A stretch of DNA of 64,000 bases from Firmicutes bacterium AM31-12AC. GTDB taxonomy: Bacteria > Bacillota > Clostridia > Lachnospirales > Lachnospiraceae. Both the position numbers and the translations under genes were made by a program. Every line of letters begins with the position of its first letter. Position 1 is the first letter of the stretch. The stretch spans positions 62,001 to 126,000 of the forward strand of contig QUJA01000004.1 in assembly GCA_003480425.1 (NCBI GenBank). Direction: 5' to 3'. Below the pieces are notes generated by a model, which ran no database searches, was not told the origin of the DNA, and worked only from the letters and a program-made list of their open reading frames with translations. This document shows, piece after piece, positions 48,681 to 58,200 of this stretch.

Positions 48681-49880
48681 ATGAATTTGCATACAAAACG
48701 CAGGCTCAAGGCCGGTGTAGCTTTGCTTTGTTCCGCCACAATGACCTTCGCACTTGCAACTCCATATAGCTTTGCCGATGAGAAAGAAACTTTGGAAAAT
48801 AAAACCTCTGATCTGCAATCACAGCTGGCAGGGATCAATCAAGACCTTCTCAAGATCAGCGATGAGATTTCTGATACCCAGATGCGCGTGACTATTGTAA
48901 ACAGTGAAATTCTTCGAAGTGAAGATGAACTTACTATTTCTCAGCAGAACGAAGATCAGCAATATGAAAATATGAAATCACGTATAAAATATATGTATGA
49001 GAACGGGAACTCAAACATGCTAGAATTATTATTTTCTGCTGAAAGCATGAGTGACTTTCTGAACAAAGCTGATTTTATTCAAAATATCAGTCAGTATGAT
49101 CGTGATATGTTAAGTGAACTTCAGAATATTCATGCAGACATTGAAAACCAGAAAATGGCTCTGCAGAACCAACAGGCTTCTTTAAACAACTTAGAAAATG
49201 AATTACAACAACAGCAGGCCGCACTACAGCAAAAGGCTGATGAGACTTCTACCGACCTTGCGCAATTTCAGGCACAGCTCCAACAGATTCGTGAACAGGA
49301 GGCTGCAAAAGCCGCTGCTGAAGCCGCAGCAAAAGCGCAGCAGGAAGCTGCTGCAAAAGCTCAACAACAAGCACAGGCATCTGCTAATGCTTCATCATCC
49401 GGCAATACTACTTCCTCAAATACTACGAATAACAGTGGCAGTGCTAATTCCGGAAACTCTAACTCAGGAAGTTCTAACTCCGGTAACAATGCTTCCGGCG
49501 GCTCAACAAACAATAGTGGAAGCAGTGCCAATAAATCGGATCTGGATTTATTAGCTGCCATTATTCAGTGTGAAGCATACCAGAACTATGACTCACTTTT
49601 AGCAGTTGCTACAGTGATTATGAATCGTGTATACGATTCACGATTCCCTAACAGTATCAGCGGTGTTGTTTATGCAGCAGGACAATTTGAACCTGCATTC
49701 TCCGGCCGTCTTGAATACGTTTTAAATGCCGGACCGACATCCCTTTCATATCAGGTTGCGCAGGATGCAATAAATGGTGCAAGGCTTGCAGAAGTTGCAG
49801 ACTGCTATTACTTCTTATATGCAGGCACCGGTCATTCCGGAATTAATATCGGTGGAAATGTATTTTTCCCTAGCTGGTAA
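48681..49880 (+). CDS. Secreted coiled-coil protein with SleB-type cell-wall hydrolase domain
   Basis: 399 aa. Signal peptide (about 1-33, LLCSATMTFALATPYSFADE), a long PcsB-like coiled coil (about 35-240, rich in Gln, Glu and Ala), a low-complexity Ser/Asn/Gly linker (about 240-290) and a C-terminal hydrolase_2/SleB domain (about 293-399: LAAIIQCEAYQNYDSLLAVA, VIMNRVYDSRFPNSISGVVY). The catalytic Glu is expected at QCEAY. The domain is of the cortex-lytic SleB/CwlJ group but is common in Clostridia as a vegetative hydrolase. AAAGGA precedes the ATG. Confidence 0.9.
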   Translation: MNLHTKRRLKAGVALLCSATMTFALATPYSFADEKETLENKTSDLQSQLAGINQDLLKISDEISDTQMRVTIVNSEILRSEDELTISQQNEDQQYENMKSRIKYMYENGNSNMLELLFSAESMSDFLNKADFIQNISQYDRDMLSELQNIHADIENQKMALQNQQASLNNLENELQQQQAALQQKADETSTDLAQFQAQLQQIREQEAAKAAAEAAAKAQQEAAAKAQQQAQASANASSSGNTTSSNTTNNSGSANSGNSNSGSSNSGNNASGGSTNNSGSSANKSDLDLLAAIIQCEAYQNYDSLLAVATVIMNRVYDSRFPNSISGVVYAAGQFEPAFSGRLEYVLNAGPTSLSYQVAQDAINGARLAEVADCYYFLYAGTGHSGINIGGNVFFPSW

Positions 49881-49920
49881 TTTATACATAATCACAATTT
49901 AAATTAAATCTATTACTGAC

Positions 49921-49961
49921 AAAAAAGGTTCCGCAGTTCATGTGAATTGCGGAACCTTTTT
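49921..49961 (+). terminator. Terminator between hydrolase and kinase-like genes
   Basis: A6-GGTTCCGCAGTTCA / TGAATTGCGGAACC-T5 stem with one mismatch; bidirectional for the convergent genes. Confidence 0.9.
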
Positions 49962-49972
49962 AATCTCTATTC

Positions 49973-50728
49973 CTACTGATAATCTACAACATCAATCCAT
50001 TTCATAAGGAATTCCTTTTCTAATTCATTCTCCTTCGCCAGCTGAGCTGCTGCAACGATTGGAAGCCACTGCTCTACATACTGTCTTGCAGTATCACTCT
50101 CCTTACAATAAATCTTCATATACAGATCAGCTTTTTTCTGGTCTTTCAATGCAAATAATAAATATGTCATAGCGGCATCTGCACCTGCATTACCCTGTGT
50201 TGCATGTGCCCAGTCAACAATTGTCATCTTACCATTCTTTCCATAAATCACGTTCGATGGATTGAAATCCCCATGACAAAGTTTATCATGTTTTGGCATA
50301 CTTTCCAGTCTGGTCATCAGTTCGTATCTTGTCGTTGCATCCAAATCTTTCAGTCCATTAATCTGGCTTGCCAGCTTATCTTTTAATTTATTTAATCGAG
50401 GCGACTTTTTGCTATGAACTTCCAACTGCAGCTTTACAAAATCTTCCATATATTTCTGCAAATTCTCTTTGTCAGATTCCATCATCTCTTCAAGAGTTGT
50501 TCCATTCTTGTATTCAATAAGCAAAGCCCACTTTCCATCCACTTCAGATACTTCTTTAATCTTTGGAATATCAAGTCCTGTTGCTTCTACTCGCGCTGTA
50601 TTCAAAGCCTCATTAAACACATCTGCTTTCGGATGATCCTTCTCAAATATCTTAACAATTCCTTCATCACATTTATAAACCTCTTTGTAGGAACGTTTTA
50701 CGATTAATTTTTTATTTTCAAGTTTCAT
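49973..50728 (-). CDS. APH/choline-kinase-like phosphotransferase
   Basis: 251 aa protein-kinase-like fold. Lys-containing strand (KWALLIEYKNG), catalytic loop HGDFNPSNV (about 150) and metal motif IVDWAHA (about 170). The family covers aminoglycoside kinases and metabolic small-molecule kinases; nothing indicates resistance here, and it resembles a group of uncharacterised housekeeping phosphotransferases. Its substrate is unknown. Confidence 0.85.
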   Translation of the reverse strand: MKLENKKLIVKRSYKEVYKCDEGIVKIFEKDHPKADVFNEALNTARVEATGLDIPKIKEVSEVDGKWALLIEYKNGTTLEEMMESDKENLQKYMEDFVKLQLEVHSKKSPRLNKLKDKLASQINGLKDLDATTRYELMTRLESMPKHDKLCHGDFNPSNVIYGKNGKMTIVDWAHATQGNAGADAAMTYLLFALKDQKKADLYMKIYCKESDTARQYVEQWLPIVAAAQLAKENELEKEFLMKWIDVVDYQ

Positions 50729-50941
50729 AAGCCATGCCTCCTATTTATAAATTGATTCCCTATAACTGTTCTGTATCTTTGCAGTTATATTTGGTTTTTT
50801 CTTAACTTGGTTTTATTATACTACAACTTTTCTGAAAATAAAAGACTTTTTAAATATTTTTTAACAATCTTTTTTCTCATTAAATAATTGTCTAATAATT
50901 AACAATAATTATGTTTTTGCTTTATTTTTAATTGAAACAAA

Positions 50942-51068
50942 GAATGTGCCTTAGCACATTCCTGCTCCTGCGGCGGTCACTTGCGACACCTACATTGTAC
51001 GCCACAGTGCGTATCCTAAGCGGAGCGTTTTTTTGTGTATTAGGAAAGTACTTTCCCAATATACAAAA
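50942..51068. repeat. Intergenic hairpin cluster
   Basis: Within the 405-bp gene-free region 50729-51133. Hairpin GAATGTGC-CTTA-GCACATTC (50942-50961), an imperfect GC-rich stem GCTCC (50964-50968) / GGAGC (51022-51026) followed by T7, and TTTTGTGTATT-GGAAAG / CTTTCC-AATATACAAAA (51031-51068). The rest of the region (50729-50935) is AT-rich and seems empty apart from the kinase promoter. Confidence 0.7.
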
Positions 51069-51099
51069 AAGAAGTACAGCACTTATTGTGCTGTACTTC
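51065..51099 (-). terminator. Terminator of adhE
   Basis: Minus strand GAAGTACAGCAC / GTGCTGTACTTC perfect 12-bp stem, loop AATAA, then T6. Confidence 0.9.
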
Positions 51100-51133
51100 T
51101 CTTCGGAATATATAATCTGTCTAGGCAAAGATA

Positions 51134-53752
51134 TTATTTACCATAATAGCATTTCAGATAGATTTCTTTCATTTCTTTCATCAATGGATATCTTGGGTTA
51201 GCTCCTGTACACTGGTCATTGAATGCCTGCTCTACCATGTCATCCAATGTATCAAGGAAGTATTTCTCATCAATACCATAATCTTTGATTGTTTTCTTAA
51301 TACCAATCTTATCTTTGAGTGCTTCAAGTTTAGCAATGAAGTTTTCAAATACTTCTGCATCTGTATTTCCTGTACATCCTGCAAAACGTCCTAATTCAGC
51401 ATATCTTGCAAGTGCGTGTGGATACTGATACTGTGAGAATGTTCCCATCTTAGTTGGTACTTCTGCTGCATTGTATCTCATAACTTCTGTCAGGATTACA
51501 GCGTTAGCAACACCGTGTGGTAAGTGGTGGAATGCTCCAAGTTTGTGAGCCATTGAATGGTTCAGTCCAAGGAATGCATTTGCAAATGCCATACCTGCCA
51601 TACAAGAAGCGTTTGCCATTTCTTCACGAGCCTTAGGATCATTTGCTCCGTTATCGTATGCTGATGGAAGGTTTTCAAATACCATCTTAACAGCTTTCAT
51701 AGCAAGACCATCTGTGTAATCTGTAGCCATGATAGAAACATAAGCCTCGATAGCATGTGTCATTACGTCGATACCTGATGCGCTTGTCAATCCCTTAGGC
51801 TGTGTCATCATATTGTCAACATCTACGATTGCCATGTTAGGAAGCAATGCATAGTCTGCGATTGGCCATTTTACACCTGTTTCTGCATCTGTGATGATTG
51901 CAAATGGTGTAACCTCTGAACCTGTTCCTGAAGATGTAGGAATTGCTACAAAGTAAGCTTTCTCTCCCATCTTAGGGAATGTAAATACTCTCTTACGGAT
52001 ATCCATGAAGTCCATAGCCATATCTTCAAAGTTTGCTTCTGGATGCTCATACATTACCCACATAATCTTAGCTGCATCCATTGCTGATCCACCACCAAGA
52101 GCGATGATTGTGTCAGGCTCGAATGCTCTCATCTGGTCTACACCTTTCTGAGCACACTGTAATGTTGGGTCTGGAGCAACTTCAAAGAAGCATGTATGCT
52201 GAATTCCCATTTCGTCTAATTTTTCTTCGATTGGAGCTACATAACCATTTTTGTATAAGAATGAGTCTGTTACGATGAATGCTTTCTTCTTGTTCATTAC
52301 TGTTCCAAGTTCATCAAGTGCAACTGGCATACATCCTTTCTTGAAGTATACCTTTTCAGGTGTTCTGAACCAAAGCATATTTTCTCTCCTCTCAGCAACT
52401 GTCTTGATATTGATCAAATGTTTTACTCCAACGTTCTCAGATACAGAGTTTCCTCCCCAAGAACCACATCCCAGTGTAAGTGATGGTGTCAGTTTGAAGT
52501 TATAAAGATCTCCAATTCCTCCCTGTGAAGAAGGTGTGTTGATCAATACACGACATGTCTTCATTGCAGCTGCATGTTTTGCAATTTTTTCTTTCTCTGC
52601 CGGATGAACATACAGTGATGATGTATGACCATATCCACCGTCAGCTACAAGCTGTTCTGCCTTAGCAAGTGCTTCATCAAATGTTTTTGCTTTATACATA
52701 GCAAGTACTGGAGATAATTTTTCATGAGCGAACTCTTCTGAAATATCTACTGATTCAACTTCACCGATAAGGATCTTTGTACTTTCAGGAACTTTCACAC
52801 CTGCAAGTTTTGCGATCTCGTATGCTGATTTTCCAGGAATCTTGCTGTTTAATGCTCCGTTAATAATGATTGTCTTACGAACTTTATCGAGTTCCTCACC
52901 TTTTTTAAGGAAGTAGCATCCACGATATTCAAATTCTTTCTTAGCTTCTTCGTAAACACTTTCAAGTACTGTTACTGACTGCTCTGAAGCACAGATCATA
53001 CCATTATCAAATGTTTTTGAATGAATAATTGAGTTAACAGCCATTCTTACATCTGCTGTATCATCAATGATTACTGGTGTGTTACCAGCTCCAACACCAA
53101 GTGCAGGTTTTCCTGATGAATAAGCTGCTTTAACCATTCCAGGACCACCTGTTGCAAGGATGATATCTGCATCTTTCATAACTGTGTTTGTCAGTTCAAG
53201 TGATGGTGTATCAATCCATCCGATAATTCCTTCTGGAGCTCCAGCTTTTACAGCTGCCTCAAGAACAACTTTTGCTGCTGCAATTGTACATGCTTTTGCT
53301 GCTGGATGTGGGCTGATGATGATTGCGTTTCTTGTCTTCAAACAAATCAAAGTTTTGAAAATTGCTGTTGAAGTTGGGTTTGTTGTAGGAATTACTGCTG
53401 CTACCAATCCGATTGGTTCTGCAACTTTTTTAATTCCGAATGCTGGATCTTCTTCGATTACTCCGCATGTCTTTGTATTTTTATAAGCATTGTAAATATA
53501 CTCTGCTGCATAATGATTCTTAATTACTTTATCTTCAACGATACCTCTCTGAGTCTCTTCTACTGCCATCTTAGCGAGTGGTATACGCTGTTTATTTGCT
53601 GCCATAGCAGCTTCATAAAAGATTTTATCTACCTGCTCCTGACTATAAGTTGCGAATACTTTCTGTGCTTCGCGCATTGCTTTCATTTTTGCTTCAAGTG
53701 TTTCTACACTATCTACGATCTCAGGTACTACAACTTCTTTTTTCTTTGCCAT
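51134..53752 (-). CDS. adhE: Bifunctional acetaldehyde-CoA/alcohol dehydrogenase
   Basis: 872 aa. N-terminal aldehyde dehydrogenase (about 1-440) with catalytic C254 in GMICASEQSV and a Rossmann region (VAAVIPTTNPTSTAI), and C-terminal iron-dependent alcohol dehydrogenase (about 455-872; GGGSAMDAAK, THAIEAYVS, MAHKLGAFHHLPHG with the metal His). It reduces acetyl-CoA to ethanol, reoxidising two NADH. Single gene with its own Rex-type promoter and a strong terminator. The protein forms spirosomes in other bacteria. Confidence 0.98.
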   Translation of the reverse strand: MAKKKEVVVPEIVDSVETLEAKMKAMREAQKVFATYSQEQVDKIFYEAAMAANKQRIPLAKMAVEETQRGIVEDKVIKNHYAAEYIYNAYKNTKTCGVIEEDPAFGIKKVAEPIGLVAAVIPTTNPTSTAIFKTLICLKTRNAIIISPHPAAKACTIAAAKVVLEAAVKAGAPEGIIGWIDTPSLELTNTVMKDADIILATGGPGMVKAAYSSGKPALGVGAGNTPVIIDDTADVRMAVNSIIHSKTFDNGMICASEQSVTVLESVYEEAKKEFEYRGCYFLKKGEELDKVRKTIIINGALNSKIPGKSAYEIAKLAGVKVPESTKILIGEVESVDISEEFAHEKLSPVLAMYKAKTFDEALAKAEQLVADGGYGHTSSLYVHPAEKEKIAKHAAAMKTCRVLINTPSSQGGIGDLYNFKLTPSLTLGCGSWGGNSVSENVGVKHLINIKTVAERRENMLWFRTPEKVYFKKGCMPVALDELGTVMNKKKAFIVTDSFLYKNGYVAPIEEKLDEMGIQHTCFFEVAPDPTLQCAQKGVDQMRAFEPDTIIALGGGSAMDAAKIMWVMYEHPEANFEDMAMDFMDIRKRVFTFPKMGEKAYFVAIPTSSGTGSEVTPFAIITDAETGVKWPIADYALLPNMAIVDVDNMMTQPKGLTSASGIDVMTHAIEAYVSIMATDYTDGLAMKAVKMVFENLPSAYDNGANDPKAREEMANASCMAGMAFANAFLGLNHSMAHKLGAFHHLPHGVANAVILTEVMRYNAAEVPTKMGTFSQYQYPHALARYAELGRFAGCTGNTDAEVFENFIAKLEALKDKIGIKKTIKDYGIDEKYFLDTLDDMVEQAFNDQCTGANPRYPLMKEMKEIYLKCYYGK

Positions 53753-53800
53753 TTTGATTATTCCTCCGTAATTGAACGTCTCTTTCTTAATTACAAATAC

Positions 53801-53829
53801 AGTATAACTTCTTGTTAAATATTTGTCAA
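53801..53829 (-). promoter_or_regulatory. adhE promoter
   Basis: Minus-strand TTGACA (53824-53829), 17-base spacer, TATACT (53801-53806); leader of about 45 bases to the ATG. Confidence 0.85.
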
Positions 53830-53855
53830 TGTATATTGTGTTAAATATTTAACGT
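53812..53855. promoter_or_regulatory. Two Rex-like operators
   Basis: TTGTTAAATATTTGTCAA (53812-53829) covers the -35 and spacer; GTGTTAAATATTTAACGT (53838-53855) lies just upstream. Both fit the Rex consensus TTGTTAA-N4-TTAACAA with two or three changes. NADH-dependent release of Rex would switch on adhE. Confidence 0.75.
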
Positions 53856-53905
53856 TAATTTCTTAACTCTTTTTGTGCTAATTTCACAAATTTTCAAATT
53901 TAGAA

Positions 53906-53941
53906 TAAAAAAGAGGATAGAGATTATCATCTCTATCCTCT
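53906..53941 (-). terminator. Terminator of the alpha operon (after rplQ)
   Basis: Minus strand AGAGGATAGAGA / TCTCTATCCTCT perfect 12-bp stem, six-base loop, T5. Confidence 0.92.
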
Positions 53942-53956
53942 GAAAAAATATTCTAA

Positions 53957-54493
53957 TTAAACTAACTCAATTAAAACTTCCATAGCTGCATCACCTTTAC
54001 GCTGGCCAATCTTAACGATTCTTGTATAACCACCGTTACGGTCTGCATACTTAGGAGCGATCTCTGTAAACAATTTGTCTACAACATCAACCTTCTTAGT
54101 ATTTTTCTTCTTTCCTGCAGCTGCTGTAGGAACTTCTGTTACAGAATACAGAACTTTAGCCATCTGTCTTCTTGCATGAAGTCTGCTAGGCATATCTTTT
54201 TTGATTGTCTTTTCAACTTCATCATAAACAGTAACTTTCTTTCCGTCTACAACTTCTTTTACTCTCTTGCCATTCTCGTCTTTACGAGCAACTTTAGCTG
54301 TTACTGTAACTTCTTCGAAGTTATCTTTCTCTTTTACAGCCAGAGCGATCAGCTTCTCAGCTTCTTTACGAATCTCTTTAGCTTTTGCTTCTGTTGTAAT
54401 GATTTTACCATTGTTTAACAATGCTGTTACCTGGTTTCTGATTAAGGCTTTTCTCTGAGCAGAAGTTCTGCCGAGTTTTCTATATTTTGCCAT
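53957..54493 (-). CDS. rplQ: 50S ribosomal protein L17
   Basis: 178 aa, about 55 longer than B. subtilis L17. The core is standard ([40 protein letters not shown]), but a charged insert (about 75-140; [20 protein letters not shown] ... [13 protein letters not shown]) is present in the middle. Last gene of the alpha operon. Confidence 0.95.
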   Translation of the reverse strand: MAKYRKLGRTSAQRKALIRNQVTALLNNGKIITTEAKAKEIRKEAEKLIALAVKEKDNFEEVTVTAKVARKDENGKRVKEVVDGKKVTVYDEVEKTIKKDMPSRLHARRQMAKVLYSVTEVPTAAAGKKKNTKKVDVVDKLFTEIAPKYADRNGGYTRIVKIGQRKGDAAMEVLIELV

Positions 54494-54554
54494 TGTACTT
54501 ATCCTCCATAATTTACATTTGGTTATGCGTCTTCGGGCTTATTAATCAAATGCT

Positions 54555-54584
54555 CTGTCCGCACACATCGGTCTTACCGGACAG
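54555..54584 (-). other. Intra-operonic hairpin between rpoA and rplQ
   Basis: CTGTCCG / CGGACAG 7-bp stem with a 16-base loop in the 116-bp gap. No T-tract, so not a terminator; perhaps an mRNA-processing or stability element. Confidence 0.45.
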
Positions 54585-54609
54585 AAATTTAAATATTAAG
54601 CAAATCTAA

Positions 54610-55569
54610 TTATTCCTCACCGGAATTAAGCTCAAGTCCAAGTTCCTTAAGCTTAGCAAGTACTTCTTCCAAAGACTTACGTCCAAGGTTACGTACTTTC
54701 ATCATATCTTCTGATGTTTTATTTGTAAGTTCTTCAACTGTATTGATTCCTGCTCTCTTCAGACAGTTGTAGGAACGTACTGACAATTCAAGTTCGTCGA
54801 TGCTCATCTCAAGAACTTTTTCTTTCTCATCATCCTCTTTTTCGATCATAACTTCTGCAGCCTGAGCTACTTCTGAAAGATCGATGAAGAGTTTCAAATG
54901 TTCGCTGAGTACTTTCGCAGCAAGGCTGACAGCCTCGTCTGGAAGCAATGTACCTTTTGTCCATACATCCAATGTCAGTTTATCATAATCTGTAACCTGA
55001 CCTACACGTGTATTCTGAACAGTCATATTGACACGTTCAACCGGAGTATAAACAGAATCAATCGGAATTACACCAATTGGTAAATCATCGCTCTTGTTCT
55101 TGTCTGCGCTCACGTATCCTCTGCCTTTTGTAATGGTCATTTCCATATACAATTTGCTGTCTTTACCACCACTTAATGTAGCAATGACCTGCTCAGGATT
55201 CATAATCTCAATATCAGAGTCTGCCTGGATATCAGCACCTGTTACAACGCCTTCTCCTTCAAATTCGATATAAGCAGTTTTCACTTCATCAGATTCAGAT
55301 GAATTTTTGATTGCAAGAGATTTCAAGTTCATGATAATCTCTGCTACATCTTCCTTTACACCTGGAATGGAACTGAATTCATGTAAAACACCATCAATCT
55401 TTACAGAACTGATAGCAGCTCCCGGAAGAGAAGAAAGCATAATTCTTCTCATGGAGTTACCTAATGTGATTCCATAACCTCTTTCAAGTGGTTCTACAAC
55501 GAATCTTCCATATTTCTTATCTTCTGAAATATCAGTAATTTCAATATTCGGTTTATTAAAATCAAACAC
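54610..55569 (-). CDS. rpoA: DNA-directed RNA polymerase subunit alpha
   Basis: 319 aa. N-terminal dimerisation domain (about 1-235: [35 protein letters not shown]) and C-terminal domain with two helix-hairpin-helix motifs (about 250-319: [32 protein letters not shown]). Lies between rpsD and rplQ. Confidence 0.98.
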   Translation of the reverse strand: MFDFNKPNIEITDISEDKKYGRFVVEPLERGYGITLGNSMRRIMLSSLPGAAISSVKIDGVLHEFSSIPGVKEDVAEIIMNLKSLAIKNSSESDEVKTAYIEFEGEGVVTGADIQADSDIEIMNPEQVIATLSGGKDSKLYMEMTITKGRGYVSADKNKSDDLPIGVIPIDSVYTPVERVNMTVQNTRVGQVTDYDKLTLDVWTKGTLLPDEAVSLAAKVLSEHLKLFIDLSEVAQAAEVMIEKEDDEKEKVLEMSIDELELSVRSYNCLKRAGINTVEELTNKTSEDMMKVRNLGRKSLEEVLAKLKELGLELNSGEE

Positions 55570-55628
55570 TACACAGACCCTCCTTATGGGTTTAAAAATG
55601 TTGAGGGATACGATATTAATTCCAATTA

Positions 55629-56222
55629 TTATTTAGAATATAACTCGACGATCAACATCTCATCAACAGGAACATCGATTGCTTCTCTCTTAGGAAGTTC
55701 TTTTACTTCACCTTTGAGGTTTTCAGCATCAACTTCCAACCAATCAGGAACCATGTTTCCAGCTGTTACTTCAAGAATGTCTTTGTATCTCTGAGAACCT
55801 TTGTTTTTCTCTTTGATTTCGATAACATCTCCAGCTTTTACAAGATAAGAAGGAATGTTCACCTGTTTACCATTAACAAGTACATGTTTGTGGTCAACAA
55901 TCTGTCTAGCTTCTTTTCTTGTTCTAGCAAATCCCATACGGAACATTACGTTGTCCAGTCTGGATTCAAGAAGAACCATAAGGTTATCACCTGTCATTCC
56001 TTCCTGCTGTTTTGCTTTTGCATAGTAGTTTCTGAAAGGTTTTTCCAGAACACCATAGATAAATTTAGCTTTCTGTTTTTCACGTAACTGAAGACCATAC
56101 TCGCTCATTTTTCTATTAGATCTTTTTAACTGTCTGTTAGATTTTTTATTAATTCCTAAATAGATTGGGTCCATACCTAATGAACGGCATCTTTTAAGAA
56201 CTGGAACTCTATTTACTGCCAT
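55629..56222 (-). CDS. rpsD: 30S ribosomal protein S4
   Basis: 197 aa. S4-type RNA-binding domain (about 85-150: [38 protein letters not shown]). Unlike B. subtilis, rpsD sits in the alpha operon, between rpsK and rpoA, as in E. coli and Clostridia. The N-terminus lacks the zinc Cys motif: a C- type S4. S4 is the autoregulator of this operon in E. coli. Confidence 0.97.
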   Translation of the reverse strand: MAVNRVPVLKRCRSLGMDPIYLGINKKSNRQLKRSNRKMSEYGLQLREKQKAKFIYGVLEKPFRNYYAKAKQQEGMTGDNLMVLLESRLDNVMFRMGFARTRKEARQIVDHKHVLVNGKQVNIPSYLVKAGDVIEIKEKNKGSQRYKDILEVTAGNMVPDWLEVDAENLKGEVKELPKREAIDVPVDEMLIVELYSK

Positions 56223-56255
56223 TTTCGCTTCCTCCTAATTAATCGCGTTTAATCA

Positions 56256-56651
56256 CTAGACTCTTCTACGTTTCGGTGGACGGCATCCGTTATGTGGTAC
56301 CGGAGTAACGTCTTTGATACTTACAACATCGATTCCGCAAGCCTGCAATGCACGGATTGCTGCTTCTCTACCTGATCCTGGTCCTTTAACGAAAACGTCT
56401 ACTGTCTTCAATCCATGGATCAATGCTGCTTTAGCTGCTGTCTCAGCTGCCATCTGTGCTGCATATGGAGTAGATTTTCTTGAACCTTTAAATCCCAGAC
56501 CGCCTGCACTTGCCCATGAAAGAGCATTTCCCTGTGCATCTGTTAATGTAACGATTGTATTGTTAAAAGATGCCTGAATATGAGCCTGTCCTCGTTCAAC
56601 GTTTTTCTTGACACGTTTCTTTGTCACTTTTTTTGTAACTTTTTTAGCCAT
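56256..56651 (-). CDS. rpsK: 30S ribosomal protein S11
   Basis: 131 aa. Basic start, then [40 protein letters not shown], and [18 protein letters not shown] at the end. Typical length and end. Confidence 0.98.
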   Translation of the reverse strand: MAKKVTKKVTKKRVKKNVERGQAHIQASFNNTIVTLTDAQGNALSWASAGGLGFKGSRKSTPYAAQMAAETAAKAALIHGLKTVDVFVKGPGSGREAAIRALQACGIDVVSIKDVTPVPHNGCRPPKRRRV

Positions 56652-56687
56652 TATAAACTAACCTACTTTCTTCGAATCTTTAATTAA

Positions 56688-57056
56688 TTATTTTTTCTTG
56701 TTTGCTACAGTTCTCTTAGGACCTTTACATGTTCTTGCATTAGTCTTAGTTTTCTGTCCACGTACTGGAAGTCCTTTTCTGTGACGGATTCCACGATAGC
56801 ATCCGATTTCTTTTAATCTCTTGATGTTCAGCTGAATCTCTCTTCTAAGATCTCCTTCTACAACCTGAGTTGCATCGATTACTTCACTGATTTTCTTTAC
56901 ATCTTCACTTGTTAAATCTCTTACACGAGTGCTTGGATCAATTCCTGCCTCTGCTAAGATACGGTTTGAACTTGTTCTTCCAATTCCATAGATATAAGTT
57001 AAACCGATTTCTACACGTTTGTCTCTTGGTAAGTCTACACCTGCAATACGAGCCAT
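56688..57056 (-). CDS. rpsM: 30S ribosomal protein S13
   Basis: 122 aa: [36 protein letters not shown], and [18 protein letters not shown]. An ATG at 57071 is in frame, but GGAGG lies right before the ATG at 57056, which gives the conserved start. It follows a long structured leader. Confidence 0.98.
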   Translation of the reverse strand: MARIAGVDLPRDKRVEIGLTYIYGIGRTSSNRILAEAGIDPSTRVRDLTSEDVKKISEVIDATQVVEGDLRREIQLNIKRLKEIGCYRGIRHRKGLPVRGQKTKTNARTCKGPKRTVANKKK

Positions 57057-57071
57057 GTGTCTTTCCTCCAT

Positions 57072-57418
57072 TTTGAATCATTTTTAATATTGTCTTTAAC
57101 TGGAACAATAATCCTGTCGGACTATCATTCAGGCCGATGATATTCATCTGCCCTTTCCCGGTACGTCAATCCTTACGCAATAGTCCGGGTATTAGAAGCA
57201 ATATACAATCGCACTCTGACAGTTCTGTGATCGAACCGGACTTCCTGCTGTGAACGACATTCCATCCCTCGGCCAGATGCTTCGAACACCGCTCTATCGG
57301 TACCTGTATGATAGAGGACCGGTGTATCCTTACTGTATATTAAACAAGTTCACACACATCCTGGTGTGTCCCTCGTCAGCCGCCTAATTAATAAAACACT
57401 ATTGAGAATTGGTATGAA
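57072..57418 (-). promoter_or_regulatory. Structured 347-bp leader between rpmJ and rpsM
   Basis: No gene fits here. On the minus strand: hairpins at 57352-57370 (CACACAC / GTGTGTC), 57288-57323 (ACCG-CTCTATC / GATAGAG-CGGT with a bulge), and 57118-57187 (CGGACTAT / ATAGTCCG). AGTCCGG (57182-57188) can instead pair with CCGGACT (57236-57242), so two helices exclude each other. Position upstream of rpsM-rpsK-rpsD matches an S4-controlled leader, but the sequence is not one I recognise. Confidence 0.5.
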
Positions 57419-57532
57419 TTAACCCTGTCTCTGTTTGTGTTTCGGATTTTCGCAGATTACTCTGATACTTCCTTTTCTCTTAATAATCTTGCATTTTTCA
57501 CAAATTGGTTTTACTGATGATCTAACCTTCAT
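57419..57532 (-). CDS. rpmJ: 50S ribosomal protein L36
   Basis: 37 aa, [20 protein letters not shown] start and [11 protein letters not shown] end. The zinc ligands Cys-x2-Cys ... Cys ... His are present, so this is the Zn-binding (C+) form. GGAGG precedes the ATG at 57532. Too short to stand out by length but certain by sequence. Confidence 0.97.
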   Translation of the reverse strand: MKVRSSVKPICEKCKIIKRKGSIRVICENPKHKQRQG

Positions 57533-57650
57533 GTTAAATCCTCCTTCCATCCTTTGCTAAAACTTTGGTTACTTCATTTTTGGACATACATATCCAAAAA
57601 CGACCATTTCATAGTATAGCACCAAGTCATCCTAAAAGTCAACACTTTTT

Positions 57651-57869
57651 TTATTTATCTCTCCAAACAATTCTTCCTTTGCTCAGATCATATGGTGACA
57701 TCTCTAATGTAACCTTGTCACCCGGTAAAATCTTAATGAAATTCATACGAAGTTTTCCACTGATATGTGCAAGTACAATATGTCCATTTTCAAGCTCTAC
57801 CTTAAACATTGCGTTTGGCAATTTTTCAACTACGACTCCTTCGATCTCGATTACGTCAGTTTTTGACAT
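57651..57869 (-). CDS. infA: Translation initiation factor IF-1
   Basis: 72 aa S1-type OB fold: [61 protein letters not shown] frame opens at 57890, but GGGAGG lies before the ATG at 57869. Located between the KOW protein gene and rpmJ. Confidence 0.97.
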   Translation of the reverse strand: MSKTDVIEIEGVVVEKLPNAMFKVELENGHIVLAHISGKLRMNFIKILPGDKVTLEMSPYDLSKGRIVWRDK

Positions 57870-57945
57870 ATTAAATCCTCCCGTGCTCATGCACTTTACA
57901 ATTCCTGTTATATTTATTTCAATTATTCCTTACATTATATATACG

Positions 57946-58197
57946 TCAGCATCCGTATGCTTTTTGTATATAGCTTTGTATCGTTTCTCGGATTGCTGCA
58001 TCATCTGTGCAGTCTTCACATTGCATCTTATATATAATCTGCACATGTCGTCTGTTTTTTTTCTTTAAATTGCTGACAGAGCGTTTCACCCCGTCAGCCA
58101 GATATACATATTCATCATTGACAGAAATTATGACATATATACAATCTTTATCCCGCCCTGCCTTAGATCTGGCAAGCATTCCAGGTTCCATGAACAT
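57946..58197 (-). CDS. KOW-domain RNA-binding protein (L14e-like)
   Basis: 83 aa. An N-terminal KOW-like segment (GMLARSKAGRDKDCIYVIIS) and VYLADGVKRSVSNLKKKNRR resemble a clostridial family annotated as KOW/L14e-like ribosomal-associated protein. It starts three bases after adk stops, in the slot that map (methionine aminopeptidase) usually fills. Function unknown; ribosomal location is inferred from the operon. Confidence 0.8.
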   Translation of the reverse strand: MFMEPGMLARSKAGRDKDCIYVIISVNDEYVYLADGVKRSVSNLKKKNRRHVQIIYKMQCEDCTDDAAIRETIQSYIQKAYGC

Positions 58198-58200
58198 ACA

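Noticed and set aside
49973..50728. Aminoglycoside resistance gene
   Set aside because: Only the general APH/kinase motifs are present; sequence resembles uncharacterised phosphotransferases and no resistance context is seen.
57565..58068. 167-aa plus-strand frame over infA and the KOW gene
   Set aside because: Antisense to two well-supported genes and without a ribosome site.
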